This document shows positions 1-10,155 of a DNA stretch of 64,000 bases, piece by piece (position 1 is the stretch's first letter; each line of letters opens with the position of its first letter). The position numbers and the translations under genes were made by a program. Under the pieces are notes generated by a model, which worked only from the letters and a program-made list of their open reading frames with translations, did no database searches and had not been told where the DNA came from. This stretch comes from Candidatus Helarchaeota archaeon. Lineage in GTDB: Archaea; Asgardarchaeota; Lokiarchaeia; Helarchaeales; RDOG01. Where the stretch lies: NCBI GenBank assembly GCA_029838215.1, contig JALGVI010000011.1, forward strand, positions 26,705 to 90,704, read 5' to 3'.

Positions 1-2118
1 ATCATTGGAAAAAATGTCATTCAAGAACTTGAACTGTTCGAAAAAAAGACGCGCGTGTTGAAAGATATTCTTAACGTTACGATGCAGTTAAAAAACACTA
101 ATAATCCTGTTGAAAAAGAAGAATTGGAGCAGGAAAGGGGCAAGCTATTGCATCAGTTTGTTTTATCATTGTTTAGAAAATACCCCGACTATTTCTTTTT
201 CGACCAAGTCGGAGACCTCTTTGGATTGACCATTCAAACTCGAATGGAAATGATACAACTTGCATCCGAATTGAAAATCACCCAAATGGACATTAGTGAA
301 GAATTCAAACGTGAATACTCCGAAACGTTGGTTGAACTTGGAACTTTCACGCACTTGCGGGAATTCTTCACGAAAAAATGGGAACTTAAAGGTGCAATTC
401 GGCAATTAGAAACACAAAAGGTCACATTCCGGCGAATTGAAAATGAATTAATGAATAAAATAATTGAATCATTCCCATTCAGCCAGAAAGGACAAAAGGC
501 AAGTATTGATGCATTACATTTAAAACTGAAAATCATTGATGAATTTAAAAAGCACGTATCAACTCCGCGATCATTTAGAAACCTTGAAAAAGACATCTCA
601 AAGTTGGTCCGTTTTGAGATTTATAAGCAAGCACTGGAAAGTCCTCAGAGTTTTGTTGATTTTTTTTCAAGGCTTCTTGACTTGCCGTTCAATGACGTGA
701 TGGAATTCTTTCGCAAGGTTCGAATCTCTAACATTCCTGCATTTTGCCAGATGTTAGCAGTTCCCGTGCAAATCATTTCCAAAAAATTAAGTGAAATGAA
801 TATTAGGGATATGGATCTTACTCGTCTTTCTGAAAAAGGCGGTTTAAATATTGCAAGACAAAAATTTGAGGAAAAGAAAAGCCAACGACACGAAGCCATT
901 ATCTCGATGTCTTTTGAAGAGTTCGTGAAAACTGGCGAACAATATCCTGACTTGAGACAATTCTCCCGCGAGTTCCTTTCGGAAATCACGCTCAGTCTTC
1001 GGGACTTGCAGGACCTCTTGGAAAAAGAAAAAATACTTAAAAACGAAATATTGATACCGTTTCAGGTCGTTAACGTGGATAATCTACGTTTAGCACTATC
1101 TTCCATCCCTATTCTAACTAATTTGGAGAAAGAAATCTTCTATCACGTGCTCAAGAACATCTTGCGGCACATATCTCGGCTCATCGAACAATATGAGAAG
1201 CTGAAAAAAGACAAGGAAATCTTCCTGCTTGCGTTAAAAAAAATTCCTCAATTAACTGAATCCGAAAATTGGATACAAGTAAAGCTTGAAGATTTGATCA
1301 TCAAGAAAATAATGGCACGACAAAAAGAATTCCACGATTTATTTCGCTTTAACAATTCTCATCTCATAAATGGGTTCTTATGGGCTCGACTTTCTAATTC
1401 TTCCTTTCAGGACGCATCTAAAATTATCAAGGAAACTCCAAGTCCTGTATATCATGGCCTCTATCAATTCCCACTCACTTATGAAGAAATACCTCCTGTT
1501 TCCTTTGCTTCTGCATACGACCTTACAATGCGTTTGCAAGCATCCCTTAAATTAAAAGAAACCAAGATCATTGAAGCAAGGGCTAAATCAGTCGCGAAAG
1601 AGAAACCAATGACTAAAATTGAAGATATTGAAACATTTAGTTGGATTGAAAAACGGATAAAAACAGCAATAATGCGAGTAGGAAAAATATCCCCAACAGA
1701 TCTATACTGGACTGATGAGGACACGAAAAAATTTGGGAGTAACTTCCTCTTACACGTGCAAGTAATGGATGCAAAAAAAATATGCCCCGAGTGTGGTGCA
1801 ATCCAGGTAGATAACTGCCCGAAGCATCAAAACGGTTCCTTGATCCGACCGAATAAGATCCAAGCAATGGCTTCATATTATCAATTTGCATCTGAAAAAA
1901 TCGGCTCGAAAGAATTCTCAACAAACCGTCAAGAAGTTGAAGAAATAACCAAGGAAGTCATGAAAGAACGACTCGGTCGGGACCCAATTGCAGATGAATA
2001 CAAACAGCTTCTCGAAGGTGAAATCCGCCTGATCGGCGAAAAACTGGCAGAAAAGGTGGGACAAAAATTCAATAAAACATTATATAAAAAATATCGAAAA
2101 ACAAAATTAGGTAAATAA
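1..2118 (+). CDS. Unrecognised large helical protein with C-terminal zinc ribbon (5' end outside window)
   Basis: The reading frame is open from base 1, so the true start lies to the left; a TTG at 55 is only the first possible start inside the window. At least 705 residues are visible. The protein is rich in charged helices with little sign of membrane segments. Near the C-terminus (about 1780-1830) there is a probable zinc-binding motif, CPEC followed by C-P-K-H, spaced like a zinc ribbon. I do not recognise the family. It converges on the small GTPase gene just downstream with only 10 bases between the two stop codons. The zinc ribbon and helical build would suit a nucleic-acid or scaffold role, but that is a guess. 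Confidence 0.8.
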   Translation: MIGKNVIQELELFEKKTRVLKDILNVTMQLKNTNNPVEKEELEQERGKLLHQFVLSLFRKYPDYFFFDQVGDLFGLTIQTRMEMIQLASELKITQMDISEEFKREYSETLVELGTFTHLREFFTKKWELKGAIRQLETQKVTFRRIENELMNKIIESFPFSQKGQKASIDALHLKLKIIDEFKKHVSTPRSFRNLEKDISKLVRFEIYKQALESPQSFVDFFSRLLDLPFNDVMEFFRKVRISNIPAFCQMLAVPVQIISKKLSEMNIRDMDLTRLSEKGGLNIARQKFEEKKSQRHEAIISMSFEEFVKTGEQYPDLRQFSREFLSEITLSLRDLQDLLEKEKILKNEILIPFQVVNVDNLRLALSSIPILTNLEKEIFYHVLKNILRHISRLIEQYEKLKKDKEIFLLALKKIPQLTESENWIQVKLEDLIIKKIMARQKEFHDLFRFNNSHLINGFLWARLSNSSFQDASKIIKETPSPVYHGLYQFPLTYEEIPPVSFASAYDLTMRLQASLKLKETKIIEARAKSVAKEKPMTKIEDIETFSWIEKRIKTAIMRVGKISPTDLYWTDEDTKKFGSNFLLHVQVMDAKKICPECGAIQVDNCPKHQNGSLIRPNKIQAMASYYQFASEKIGSKEFSTNRQEVEEITKEVMKERLGRDPIADEYKQLLEGEIRLIGEKLAEKVGQKFNKTLYKKYRKTKLGK

Positions 2119-2128
2119 AATAAATGGA

Positions 2129-2746
2129 TTAGCTTTTTTTTGCTGCCTTCATCCGCAAGAAGAACTTGAGAACCGCGTCTCTTGCGACTTGCTGAAAACT
2201 TCTTTTAATATTCTTTCCCTGTATGGCAACTGTCTCATAAATCTGTAACGGCATCTCAATTCCGTGAGGATTTATGATCGTTCCCAATCCGCGCTCTTTA
2301 AAATATTGTTCAATCTCTGTCCTAGGGGTCAAGTTTGGTAAATCCATCTTGTTAATTTGAACCAAAAATGGAATTGACTTTCCAAGCTTATTTCCCAAGT
2401 GCCCAATTAATTCATCTAATGACCATAAATTTTCCTCAAGTTGCTCCTTCTGCGCATCCCACACGAAAATAATTCCATCGGCTCCATTTAGAATTGTCTT
2501 ACGCTGGAATTTATGACGTCTTTGCCCTGCACAAGTATAAACTTGCATGGTCACTCCTCCAACTCCCGCCGTCATACGATCAAAGAACAAAGTTCGACCT
2601 GTCGGATCAACTATGCTTTGCATCTTACCAGTTGCCATCCCTTCTTTATCAAACATCCATTTAACAGCGGTTGTCTTGCCCGACAAAGAAGAACCCCAAT
2701 ATACTATTTTGAAGACTAATTTACCGTCAGCACCTCGGCTTGGCAT
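2129..2746 (-). CDS. MglA-like small Ras-superfamily GTPase
   Basis: A 205-residue single-domain GTPase. The P-loop is GSSLSGKTT near residue 18, the switch region holds RTLFFD, the G3 motif reads YTCAGQ, G4 is NKMD and a G5-like segment (ETVAIQG) follows. The TLFFD and YTxxGQ pattern is typical of MglA and the related Arf/SRbeta-like branch, rather than of Rab-type GTPases with DTAGQ. There is no lipidation cysteine at the C-terminus, which is Lys-rich (KAAKKS). MglA proteins act as polarity or membrane-traffic switches with a roadblock partner; no roadblock gene is adjacent here, though two proteins with a longin-like half-domain lie elsewhere in the window. ATG start with GGAG upstream. 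Confidence in the fold is high, the cellular role is unknown. Confidence 0.9.
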   Translation of the reverse strand: MPSRGADGKLVFKIVYWGSSLSGKTTAVKWMFDKEGMATGKMQSIVDPTGRTLFFDRMTAGVGGVTMQVYTCAGQRRHKFQRKTILNGADGIIFVWDAQKEQLEENLWSLDELIGHLGNKLGKSIPFLVQINKMDLPNLTPRTEIEQYFKERGLGTIINPHGIEMPLQIYETVAIQGKNIKRSFQQVARDAVLKFFLRMKAAKKS

Positions 2747-2941
2747 GGTATATTTGCTCCTTTTTTCCTGAATATTCCTCTTAACTTATAATTATCATAC
2801 GTACTAATGATTCAAAACTCTTTGACTCCAGTTTTGACTCATGGACTTCTTGACTCATAAATATTTAAAGAAACGACTAGTAATCTCTTATTTTAATTTA
2901 TTTACACAAGATTTAAATTAATAGCAAGAATCAACGATAAA

Positions 2942-3592
2942 TCACGTTTTAAAATTCTCGAGAAAGTACTCATGACCTATATTTAATGCCTTGAGGCTTG
3001 CTTCAAGATCTTTGGTTTGTTCACCCATTACTTCTTCAAAATGCTCTTTTTCTATTGGAATGGAAGAAGAAGCCAGAGCTGCCCCAAGAATGATGTTATT
3101 CGTAAATAATGGATTTTGAAGATGCTCAATCGCCAATTGAGTTGCACCAAACACGTAAATCTTGGTAGATCCTGAGATGTCCTTAATGGCTTGCGTGATT
3201 TCTTCGATGGATGGATAACGAGCCAGCTCCGAAATCGTGGAAGGAGGTTCGATCACGTAATCGTTGATGATAAACGTGGTTTTGTCCGACGTATATTTTG
3301 CATTTCGCAAGATTTCCACGGGCTCTAATCCGATTGCTAAATCTGCCTCACCAATTGATAACGTGGGTGAAGTTAAATAATAAGGATCAAGTTCTTCATC
3401 TTGCTCCAATATGAGCATTCGAAGGTGGACATCCACTGAACCCTCACGCTGAGCTAAACCATGCTTTTCTGCACCGAATATTTTTCTAATTCTTTGTGTT
3501 TTTAGTGCGGCATGTTCAATAAATCGCTTGAGAGTGATAACGCCCGTTCCTCCAATACCGGCAATTACCGCAGTCCATATCTTCATTTTCAT
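2942..3592 (-). CDS. iorB: Indolepyruvate:ferredoxin oxidoreductase, beta subunit
   Basis: A 216-residue protein of the pyruvate/ketoisovalerate oxidoreductase gamma-type family. The N-terminal GIGGTGVIT motif and the later segment SPTLSIGEADLAIGLEP are characteristic of IorB. With IorA it oxidises aryl pyruvates made by transamination of aromatic amino acids to aryl-acetyl-CoA, reducing ferredoxin. The gene begins three bases after the stop of the alpha-subunit gene, so the two are co-transcribed and probably translationally coupled. Length is normal for the family. Stop codon is TGA; I checked the sequence beyond it and see no conserved extension that would suggest selenocysteine. Confidence 0.95.
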   Translation of the reverse strand: MKMKIWTAVIAGIGGTGVITLKRFIEHAALKTQRIRKIFGAEKHGLAQREGSVDVHLRMLILEQDEELDPYYLTSPTLSIGEADLAIGLEPVEILRNAKYTSDKTTFIINDYVIEPPSTISELARYPSIEEITQAIKDISGSTKIYVFGATQLAIEHLQNPLFTNNIILGAALASSSIPIEKEHFEEVMGEQTKDLEASLKALNIGHEYFLENFKT

Positions 3593-3595
3593 ACC

Positions 3596-5584
3596 TCATG
3601 CTTTGATATTCGGATAGTGAACGTCTATTTCAGTCTTCATTATCGCCCCATTAGGACATATCGCAGCACAAACTCCACATTGGTTACACCGAGCTTCATC
3701 AATGTAAACCGTTTCACGCCCATCAATCGTCATTATCCGCAATGCAGTACAGCATAGCTGTTGCGTGCATTCCCGACAAAGCTCACACCGTTCAGGAATG
3801 ACCTGAAAGACTTTCCTACTGAATGGCTGTCCAGCTTGGATGCAAGCTTGAAGCTCTTTTTTCAATCTCTTTCCATATTGTAATCCACATTCCCTGCGTG
3901 AAATAATAACGCGTAACCCTTTTTGTTTCAAGGCACTTTGAATCGCTGCAATCATCGCTTTCGGTTGGTATGGATCGACTGCCTTGACCCACTTGACGCC
4001 GCATGCTCGCAAAATACTTGCCATATCGAATTTTACTGGATTCTCCAAGATATTGGCCTTTCGCAATGCAGGGGGCGTGTTGGGATTTTCGTGTCCACCA
4101 GTCATTGCCGTCCAACTATTATCAAGGATGATGAGAATGACGTTCGCACCATTATAGACTGCTGAAATGAGGATGGGTAATCCCGTGTGATAAAACGTGC
4201 TATCTCCCATGAGTGCAATAACTGGTTGGTCCGTCTTCATGGATGCTCCAATGGCCGCTCCCAACCCACCAGACATGCAAATAACCCAATCCGTGATTCC
4301 CATGGGTGGAAAGAAAGACATGACATAACAACCAATGTCCCCGGCATAAATCGTGTTGTTTTCATCCGTGGCTTTTTTAATAGCATATAAAAGCGCACGT
4401 TCTGGACATCCTGCACAAAATGTCGGTGGTCGTGAGGGGATCATTGGCAGGTATTTTTCATAACGGTTTAAGATTTCTCGTGTCGTGCTGGCTATTGGTC
4501 GATTAAATTCTTTTCCCAAGATCTGTATGAGATCTCCAACGCTTAACTCGCCCCACTTGCGAACTATTTCTTGTCCCAGTATGGGAATGGAAAAACCCAT
4601 CTCTTGAGCCATTTGCTTGACCTTGACCTCGATAAAAGGTTCTAATTCCTCTACTATAATGATTTTTTCAAGATCCGCACTGAACTCCTTGAAAATGTTC
4701 TTGTCAATCGGATTGATCATTCCATATTTCAAAATAGGAATGTCATTTAATCCCAAAATCCTCAAGGCTTCCATTATGTAGTTGAATGGAACTCCTCCTG
4801 TGATGATTCCAGTCCGAGCGTCTCCTTGTAATATCTTGTTGAAAATTCTTGCATGTTTGCTTTGGCCGAGTTCATCCATTCTATCATATAATCGAGCATG
4901 ATTATTGATGCAATGCGGCGGTAAAGAGCAAAATTTAGGAATATCTTTTTTGAAATATCCCTTTTTAGGCTCAAATTTCGGAAATTTTTTGCGAATTGTC
5001 ACGTCTTGACGTGAATGTGAAATCCGGGATGTAACTCGAAAATATCCAACTAAATCATACTCTTGAGATATGTCGAACATCAAAGGCATCCAATCGAGGC
5101 ATTCTTGCACGTCGCTTGGTTCCACGTGACAAAGATGGAGCATCCAACTATAAAATCTGTCATTTTGCTCACAATGAGATCCCAGAGATGCCGGATCTCC
5201 TCCTGCAATTACGACAAGTCCTCCTTCTCCTCTAGAAGAAGTCGGTCCGTTTAAGGCAATCACACCCAAAGAGTCCGCAAGAACATTAATTCCAACATGC
5301 TTTGCAGGAACCAATGAACGAATACCGCACCAACTCGCACCAGCGGCTGCTTGCATGGCCGCAGCCTCATTTGCTGCCCATTGAAAATATAGACCCGGAA
5401 CCCGTCCTGATTTCATCAAGTCTCCAAAAACAAGCCCCATGTCACTTAATGGTGTTCCAGGATATTGAGAAACAAATTGAACATTTGCTTCTAAAGAACC
5501 CCTGATCATAGCCTCATTGCCAATCATCAAGACCTTCTTGTCCAGCTCTGAAGTTAAAATTGCTGAATTTACCATCTTCATCAA
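3596..5584 (-). CDS. iorA: Indolepyruvate:ferredoxin oxidoreductase, alpha subunit
   Basis: A 662-residue thiamine-diphosphate enzyme. The N-terminal half carries the pyrimidine-binding type domain (SQYPGTPLSDMG) and the central part the FCAGCPERALLYAI segment and the TPP/Mg-binding region GDSTFYHTGLPILISAVYNG. The C-terminus holds a two-cluster ferredoxin domain; the second cluster, CNQCGVCAAICPNGAI, is canonical, while the first (CELCRECTQQLCC) has slightly unusual spacing with two adjacent cysteines. It catalyses CoA-dependent oxidative decarboxylation of indolepyruvate and related aryl pyruvates, feeding electrons to ferredoxin, and points to peptide or amino-acid fermentation. First gene of the iorA-iorB operon; the promoter should lie in the intergenic stretch to the right, which also holds a long inverted repeat. 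Confidence 0.95.
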   Translation of the reverse strand: MMKMVNSAILTSELDKKVLMIGNEAMIRGSLEANVQFVSQYPGTPLSDMGLVFGDLMKSGRVPGLYFQWAANEAAAMQAAAGASWCGIRSLVPAKHVGINVLADSLGVIALNGPTSSRGEGGLVVIAGGDPASLGSHCEQNDRFYSWMLHLCHVEPSDVQECLDWMPLMFDISQEYDLVGYFRVTSRISHSRQDVTIRKKFPKFEPKKGYFKKDIPKFCSLPPHCINNHARLYDRMDELGQSKHARIFNKILQGDARTGIITGGVPFNYIMEALRILGLNDIPILKYGMINPIDKNIFKEFSADLEKIIIVEELEPFIEVKVKQMAQEMGFSIPILGQEIVRKWGELSVGDLIQILGKEFNRPIASTTREILNRYEKYLPMIPSRPPTFCAGCPERALLYAIKKATDENNTIYAGDIGCYVMSFFPPMGITDWVICMSGGLGAAIGASMKTDQPVIALMGDSTFYHTGLPILISAVYNGANVILIILDNSWTAMTGGHENPNTPPALRKANILENPVKFDMASILRACGVKWVKAVDPYQPKAMIAAIQSALKQKGLRVIISRRECGLQYGKRLKKELQACIQAGQPFSRKVFQVIPERCELCRECTQQLCCTALRIMTIDGRETVYIDEARCNQCGVCAAICPNGAIMKTEIDVHYPNIKA

Positions 5585-5857
5585 GTCTCTTGCCTAATTG
5601 TTCGAGATTAATACCATAAACCAATTCATGATAAAAAATCGTTTTTATTTCCTTAGGCTTGTCGAAATTTCATTGCTCACTTCACGATAGGAAATTTAAA
5701 TCTATTTGCTTCGGAACGAAATCAAAGATCTCATTTTCTTTGAAAGTCCAAAGATAACAATGTCATACACGAAAATATTTTTAAATCAATTTTCCAAGAA
5801 GACATCAGAGCCGAGAAAACGCAAGATTTCTATCGTGAAAAATCGTGATCACAAATA

Positions 5858-5992
5858 AATGAGTCATAACCGTGGGTGCTTGTCTCTGGATTTACTTTTA
5901 AAATTTCCCTCTCTTGGGTTTTATATCCCCTCCCCACTTGATAGAAATTCTCCCCTCTCCTGAGACAAGCACCACCACTTCCATAACTCATT
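5858..5992 (-). ncRNA. Candidate structured RNA, element A (long imperfect stem with purine-rich loop)
   Basis: Arms at 5858-5886 and 5962-5992 are inverted repeats: a perfect 12-bp stem (GGTGCTTGTCTC with GAGACAAGCACC, 5875-5886 and 5962-5973) continues outward through imperfect pairs to AATGAGT/ACTCATT. Read on the minus strand, the loop holds GGGGAGGGG, then AAGAGAGGG, then TTTTAAAAGTA. The same ordered motifs occur in the hairpin at 12279-12372, whose stem sequence is different. Conserved loop with divergent but still paired stem is what a structured RNA would show. It could be a free RNA or part of the iorA leader, as it lies about 270 bases upstream of that gene in the same orientation. 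Strand is inferred from the shared motif. A 67-codon ORF across it is regarded as spurious. Confidence 0.5.
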
Positions 5993-6068
5993 AATATCCC
6001 AAATATGTACATATGTTCATTGCAATCCTTCACGACATCGAGGTATGTTCAAGCGAGGGGAACGAACG

Positions 6069-6557
6069 ATGGATGAAAACACCCATTTTTTGGAAATTCA
6101 AAATCTGATTTCTAATATATTAAAGCAAGAAATCGTCCAATCATTATTAAAACATTCTAACTTCACTAAAACACAACTTGAAACCTTGTTATTAGACTTT
6201 TATGCTCGACATTTCTTCCAAAAGGACGTACAACATGAAAAACTCGCACGAATGCGAAACGTCGCCAGAGGATCTTTCAGTCGCGTCTTGCATCAAGGTC
6301 GAAAAAATTATATCAAGTCGGCTTATAGCATACTTCTATTAATCTACCTTGGATTCTTTGAAGATGAACCGTTTCGAGCCCTGATAGACTTGAACAATGA
6401 AATCGTTCAATTCGCAACTCAATATGACGATCTTCATTTGGACCAAAACCAACTCGATCAAGAAGAATTGCAAAAAAGAATCAAAGCCTTGAATGATCTT
6501 GAGATCAAGATAAAGACGAAAATTGAAGAATTAGCCAAACCAAAAACTATCTTTTAA
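6069..6557 (+). CDS. Unrecognised helical protein, possible DNA-binding
   Basis: About 162 residues from the ATG at 6069, chosen because GAGGGG sits a few bases upstream; an in-frame ATG at 6045 is also possible. The protein is almost entirely alpha-helical and soluble. A central basic stretch (ARMRNVARGSFSRVLHQGRKN) looks like a helix-turn-helix recognition region, followed by a hydrophobic helix and a C-terminal coiled-coil-like tail rich in Glu, Lys and Gln. I do not recognise the family. The gene is transcribed away from iorA, with candidate structured element A between them. A regulatory role is plausible from the basic helical segment, but this is inference only. Confidence 0.75.
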   Translation: MDENTHFLEIQNLISNILKQEIVQSLLKHSNFTKTQLETLLLDFYARHFFQKDVQHEKLARMRNVARGSFSRVLHQGRKNYIKSAYSILLLIYLGFFEDEPFRALIDLNNEIVQFATQYDDLHLDQNQLDQEELQKRIKALNDLEIKIKTKIEELAKPKTIF

Positions 6558-6868
6558 AATACCCGAGATTAAGATTCTACGACTTCAAGAGTGTCATGAA
6601 ATTCCTGCATTTCGACCGAAAATGAATTGATCATGCTTCCTTTTTTGCTTAAACTTGCAATCCTTGCAGAAGAAAAATCAAGTTCATTATATTCAAGATT
6701 GATTTATGGAATTTCATATTTTTTGTCGATTTTTTTAAAAATGACTTCTAAATATAAAAAAGATTAAATTTGAAGTCGTTAGGATATTTGTGTCGAACTG
6801 GATTTCAGGAACGAAAATATATGAAAATTGATACTTTATAGAAGAAATGTTATTGTGTGGGAACTGCA

Positions 6869-9511
6869 ATGGATGAATCTGGAAAGAAAAAAGAAGAACG
6901 ATATATTCTTTGGTTCGATGAGTGTGGAATTGAAGACATACCATTGGTTGGTGGAAAGAATGCGTCATTAGGTGAAATGATTCAACGGACGCAAGTTCCA
7001 GTCCCCTATGGGTTTGCAATTACATCTTTTGCTTATCGCCATTTTATCAAAGAAGCCGGACTCCAGGCATTTTTAAAAGAGACTTTAAAAGATCTCAAGC
7101 CTGGAGACATAGCAGGACTTCAAGAGCGAGGATCGAGAATTCGTGATAAAATTGAAGTTAGTACTTTTCCACCAGATCTTGAAGCTGCAATCCGAGATGC
7201 ATATAAGAAGCTTGGTGAAAAGATCGGAGAAGACTTACCTGACTGTGCAGTAAGAAGCTCGGCTACGGCTGAAGACCTTCCTGACGCAAGCTTTGCCGGT
7301 CAGCAAGATACATTTTTACATCAACGTGGAATCGATGCCATATTAAGAACGTGTAAGCGTTGCATGGCGAGTCTTTTTACAGACCGGGCAATCCATTATC
7401 GAATGGATAAAGACTTTGATCATTTTGAAGTGGCCCTTAGTGTCGGCGTGCAAATCATGGCGCGAAGCGACGTGGGTGCATCAGGAGTCATTTTTAGCAT
7501 TGATACCGAAAGCGGATTCGAAAAAGTGGTTTACATCACGGCATCTTGGGGACTTGGAGAATATATCGTCCAAGGAAAAGTAAATCCTGATCAATATTAC
7601 GTGTTTAAACCAACATTAGGGATCATCAGTAAAAAAATCGGCTACAAGGACGTTAAACTCGTTTATGACGAAATAATGGATGTGAGAGAAGAAAAGATAC
7701 CCGAGAATGAGCGCTATCAATTCGTGCTCAATGATGATCAAATAAAAGAATTGGCACAATATGCCATAAAAATTGAAGAACATTATGGACGTCCAATGGA
7801 TATTGAGTGGGCTCTAGATGGCAAGCTCAACAAACTATTTATCCTTCAGGCACGTCCTGAAACCATTCATGGCACGAAAGAAAAGAGCTTGATGGAATTC
7901 TATAAACTAAAAATTTCTGACGAAGAAAAGAAAAACCGAACCTTGCTCGTTGGTGAAGCCGTTGGACGAAAAATCGGTCAGGGAAAAGCAAACGTCATTA
8001 CGGATATTAGCGAGATTGGCACGTTTAAGGAAGGAGAAGTTTTAATCACGATAATGACCGACCCAGATTGGGAGCCCATCATGAAAAAAGCCGCCGCAAT
8101 CGTGACCGAGAAAGGTGGAAGGACTTGTCATGCTGCAATCATTTCCCGAGAACTGGGCATTCCTTGCGTCATCGGAACGGGATATGCAACCGGAATGATG
8201 AAAGATAACCAAGAAATAACTGTAGATTGTAGCGAAGGAATAGGACGCGTGTTCAATGGTCTTGTTCCATATGAAATCGAAACCATAGACGTGTCAGAAA
8301 TCCCTGAAACAAAAACAAAAATCTTCATGAACGTGGGGATTCCCGAACAAGCATTTGATCAAGCAAAATTACCTGCTGATGGTGTTGGACTGGCTCGCCT
8401 TGAATTTATCATAAATTCTCACATTCAAATTCACCCTCTTGCTCTGATTAACATCGAAAAATTAAAGGACTACTTGCGTTATCGACAATACGAATCAGAA
8501 CTCTTGAATATCGTCGTGAAAATTGACTCTGTTGATGTTGCGGTTCTAAAAAATGAAATAAATCAGAAAATTGATGAAATCATCAAGATACGTGAGACCA
8601 TCGAAAAAATCGAAGAATTAACGCCCGGATACGATAATAAGGAAGAATATTTTATATCTCACATCGCTGAAGGCGTGGCAAAAATCGCAGCCGCGTTTTT
8701 TCCTGGCGACGTGGTGGTCCGTTTAAGTGATTTCAAGACCAACGAATATGCCAACTTAATTGGCGGATTCCTTTACGAACCAGAAGAGCATAATCCAATG
8801 ATTGGGTGGCGTGGTGCATCCCGGTATTATTCCGAAAATTTCCTTCCTGCTTTTCGTCTCGAATGCCAAGCAATGCGAAGGGTTCGAAACGAAATGGGAC
8901 TTACAAACGTAAAACTAATGGTTCCATTCTGTCGAACTCCAGAAGAAGGACGTCGTGTCATCGAAGTGATGCGTGAAGAAGGTCTCGTCCAAGGAGAAAA
9001 TGGACTCCAAATTTACGTGATGGCTGAAATTCCATCAAACATAATCCTTGCTGAAGAATTTTCAGACATTTTCGATGGTTTCAGCATCGGTAGTAACGAT
9101 CTGACACAATTGACTCTTGGTCTCGACCGCGACTCTGATATATTACTCCCGTTATTTGATGAACGCTCCCCTGCCATCAAGAATAGCATTAAAAAATTAT
9201 TAGAAATCGCAAAAAATAAGGGAATACCCGTTTCTATCTGCGGACAGGCTCCAAGCGATTATCCTTCTATGGCCGCTTTTCTCGTGCAAAACGGAATAAG
9301 CAGCATTTCACTCAATCCTGATACGGTCTTTGGAACTCGAGCTCTCGTAAAAGCCGTAGAATGGTGCTTGGAAAATGGAAAGGATTATGATAAGCTACTT
9401 TTAGCCGATCTAGTACAAATCCCGGGAATCAATGAAGGACTTGCAAAAACCGTCTTGTCAATGATTGAAAAAGAAAAACGCGTTAACCAGCAGAAATCCT
9501 CAATCATGTAA
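6869..9511 (+). CDS. ppsA: Phosphoenolpyruvate synthase (pyruvate, water dikinase)
   Basis: About 880 residues. Domains in order: N-terminal ATP-grasp-like pyruvate-phosphate dikinase domain (GGKNASLGEM; AVRSSATAEDLPDASFAGQQ), central phosphohistidine swivelling domain with the catalytic His in GGRTCHAAIISRELGIPC, and C-terminal TIM-barrel PEP-binding domain with GSNDLTQLTLGLDRDS and SICGQAPSDYP. It interconverts pyruvate plus ATP with PEP, AMP and phosphate, for gluconeogenesis or, in some archaea, glycolysis. It is longer than most homologues; an extra helical segment of some 60 residues precedes the PEP-binding barrel (around positions 8460-8660). The start is either ATG 6869 or GTG 6857, four codons earlier. 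A TATA-like AT-rich stretch lies near 6750. The 6558-6856 gap holds nothing else that I can recognise. Confidence 0.96.
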   Translation: MDESGKKKEERYILWFDECGIEDIPLVGGKNASLGEMIQRTQVPVPYGFAITSFAYRHFIKEAGLQAFLKETLKDLKPGDIAGLQERGSRIRDKIEVSTFPPDLEAAIRDAYKKLGEKIGEDLPDCAVRSSATAEDLPDASFAGQQDTFLHQRGIDAILRTCKRCMASLFTDRAIHYRMDKDFDHFEVALSVGVQIMARSDVGASGVIFSIDTESGFEKVVYITASWGLGEYIVQGKVNPDQYYVFKPTLGIISKKIGYKDVKLVYDEIMDVREEKIPENERYQFVLNDDQIKELAQYAIKIEEHYGRPMDIEWALDGKLNKLFILQARPETIHGTKEKSLMEFYKLKISDEEKKNRTLLVGEAVGRKIGQGKANVITDISEIGTFKEGEVLITIMTDPDWEPIMKKAAAIVTEKGGRTCHAAIISRELGIPCVIGTGYATGMMKDNQEITVDCSEGIGRVFNGLVPYEIETIDVSEIPETKTKIFMNVGIPEQAFDQAKLPADGVGLARLEFIINSHIQIHPLALINIEKLKDYLRYRQYESELLNIVVKIDSVDVAVLKNEINQKIDEIIKIRETIEKIEELTPGYDNKEEYFISHIAEGVAKIAAAFFPGDVVVRLSDFKTNEYANLIGGFLYEPEEHNPMIGWRGASRYYSENFLPAFRLECQAMRRVRNEMGLTNVKLMVPFCRTPEEGRRVIEVMREEGLVQGENGLQIYVMAEIPSNIILAEEFSDIFDGFSIGSNDLTQLTLGLDRDSDILLPLFDERSPAIKNSIKKLLEIAKNKGIPVSICGQAPSDYPSMAAFLVQNGISSISLNPDTVFGTRALVKAVEWCLENGKDYDKLLLADLVQIPGINEGLAKTVLSMIEKEKRVNQQKSSIM

Positions 9512-9545
9512 AAAACAAAAAAATCTCTTTTTTTCTTCATTTTTC

Positions 9546-9980
9546 TTAATGATTATTGATGGCTTCAGATAATTCTTGGACTACTTCTTCAATCGCTGCA
9601 CGCCAAACAACAAATCGCTCAATAACCTTGAAAGTTAACGAGTTATTAAAGTTCTTTTTTTGAGGCCATTGAAGCATTTGATTCAAGATGAGGTTCATTT
9701 GAAGCAAGATTGGAAGCAATTTCTGGACAATCGCATTCAATTCATCATTTTCCTTGAATTTGTTAGGTAGATTCACGAATTGAATGAGAATCTCCCGAGA
9801 AGCCGCCAAGGCAAAATAGACCTCACGCACGGTTTCACCCATGTGGATCTTGTTTATGGCTTTGTCTAGCGGAACCAAGATTTTTATGGCAAGTTCTTTA
9901 TATTCTTGAACAATGCCTGAAAAATTCTCGCTCATCTCATCGTGCCTCATTGCCCTAATTAAATTACTTGAAATCGACAT
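9546..9980 (-). CDS. Unrecognised small all-helical protein
   Basis: A 144-residue ORF predicted to be all alpha-helical and soluble, with regular hydrophobic spacing that suggests a helical bundle (for example IVQKLLPILLQMNLILNQML). No cysteines, no obvious motif and no membrane segment. An internal ATG at residue 16 (MSENFS) is an alternative start. The gene converges on ppsA, with the 3' ends about 35 bases apart and T-rich tracts between them. I cannot assign a function. Confidence 0.65.
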   Translation of the reverse strand: MSISSNLIRAMRHDEMSENFSGIVQEYKELAIKILVPLDKAINKIHMGETVREVYFALAASREILIQFVNLPNKFKENDELNAIVQKLLPILLQMNLILNQMLQWPQKKNFNNSLTFKVIERFVVWRAAIEEVVQELSEAINNH

Positions 9981-10155
9981 TCAAAGTTGTTTCTTTCGCT
10001 TAAAGCCTTGCAACAAAATAATATTTAAATGAATATTTTAAAACCTATTCTTCATCAAAAAAGATTAAAAAATAAAATGCCATCCTTATCAAAAATAAAT
10101 TATTAATACATGCTAAAATTCAGAAATTGTTTAAGAACTTTAATGTGTGGAAACA

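Noticed and set aside
2930..3000. Selenocysteine readthrough of TGA at the end of iorB
   Set aside because: The frame after the TGA is short, ends quickly, and shows no family-like sequence; IorB length is already normal.
5830..6033. 67-codon minus-strand ORF
   Set aside because: It runs through both arms of the inverted repeat of element A; its composition follows the repeat rather than a protein.
6735..7019. 94-codon minus-strand ORF
   Set aside because: It mostly mirrors the first part of ppsA and its promoter; no independent coding signal.
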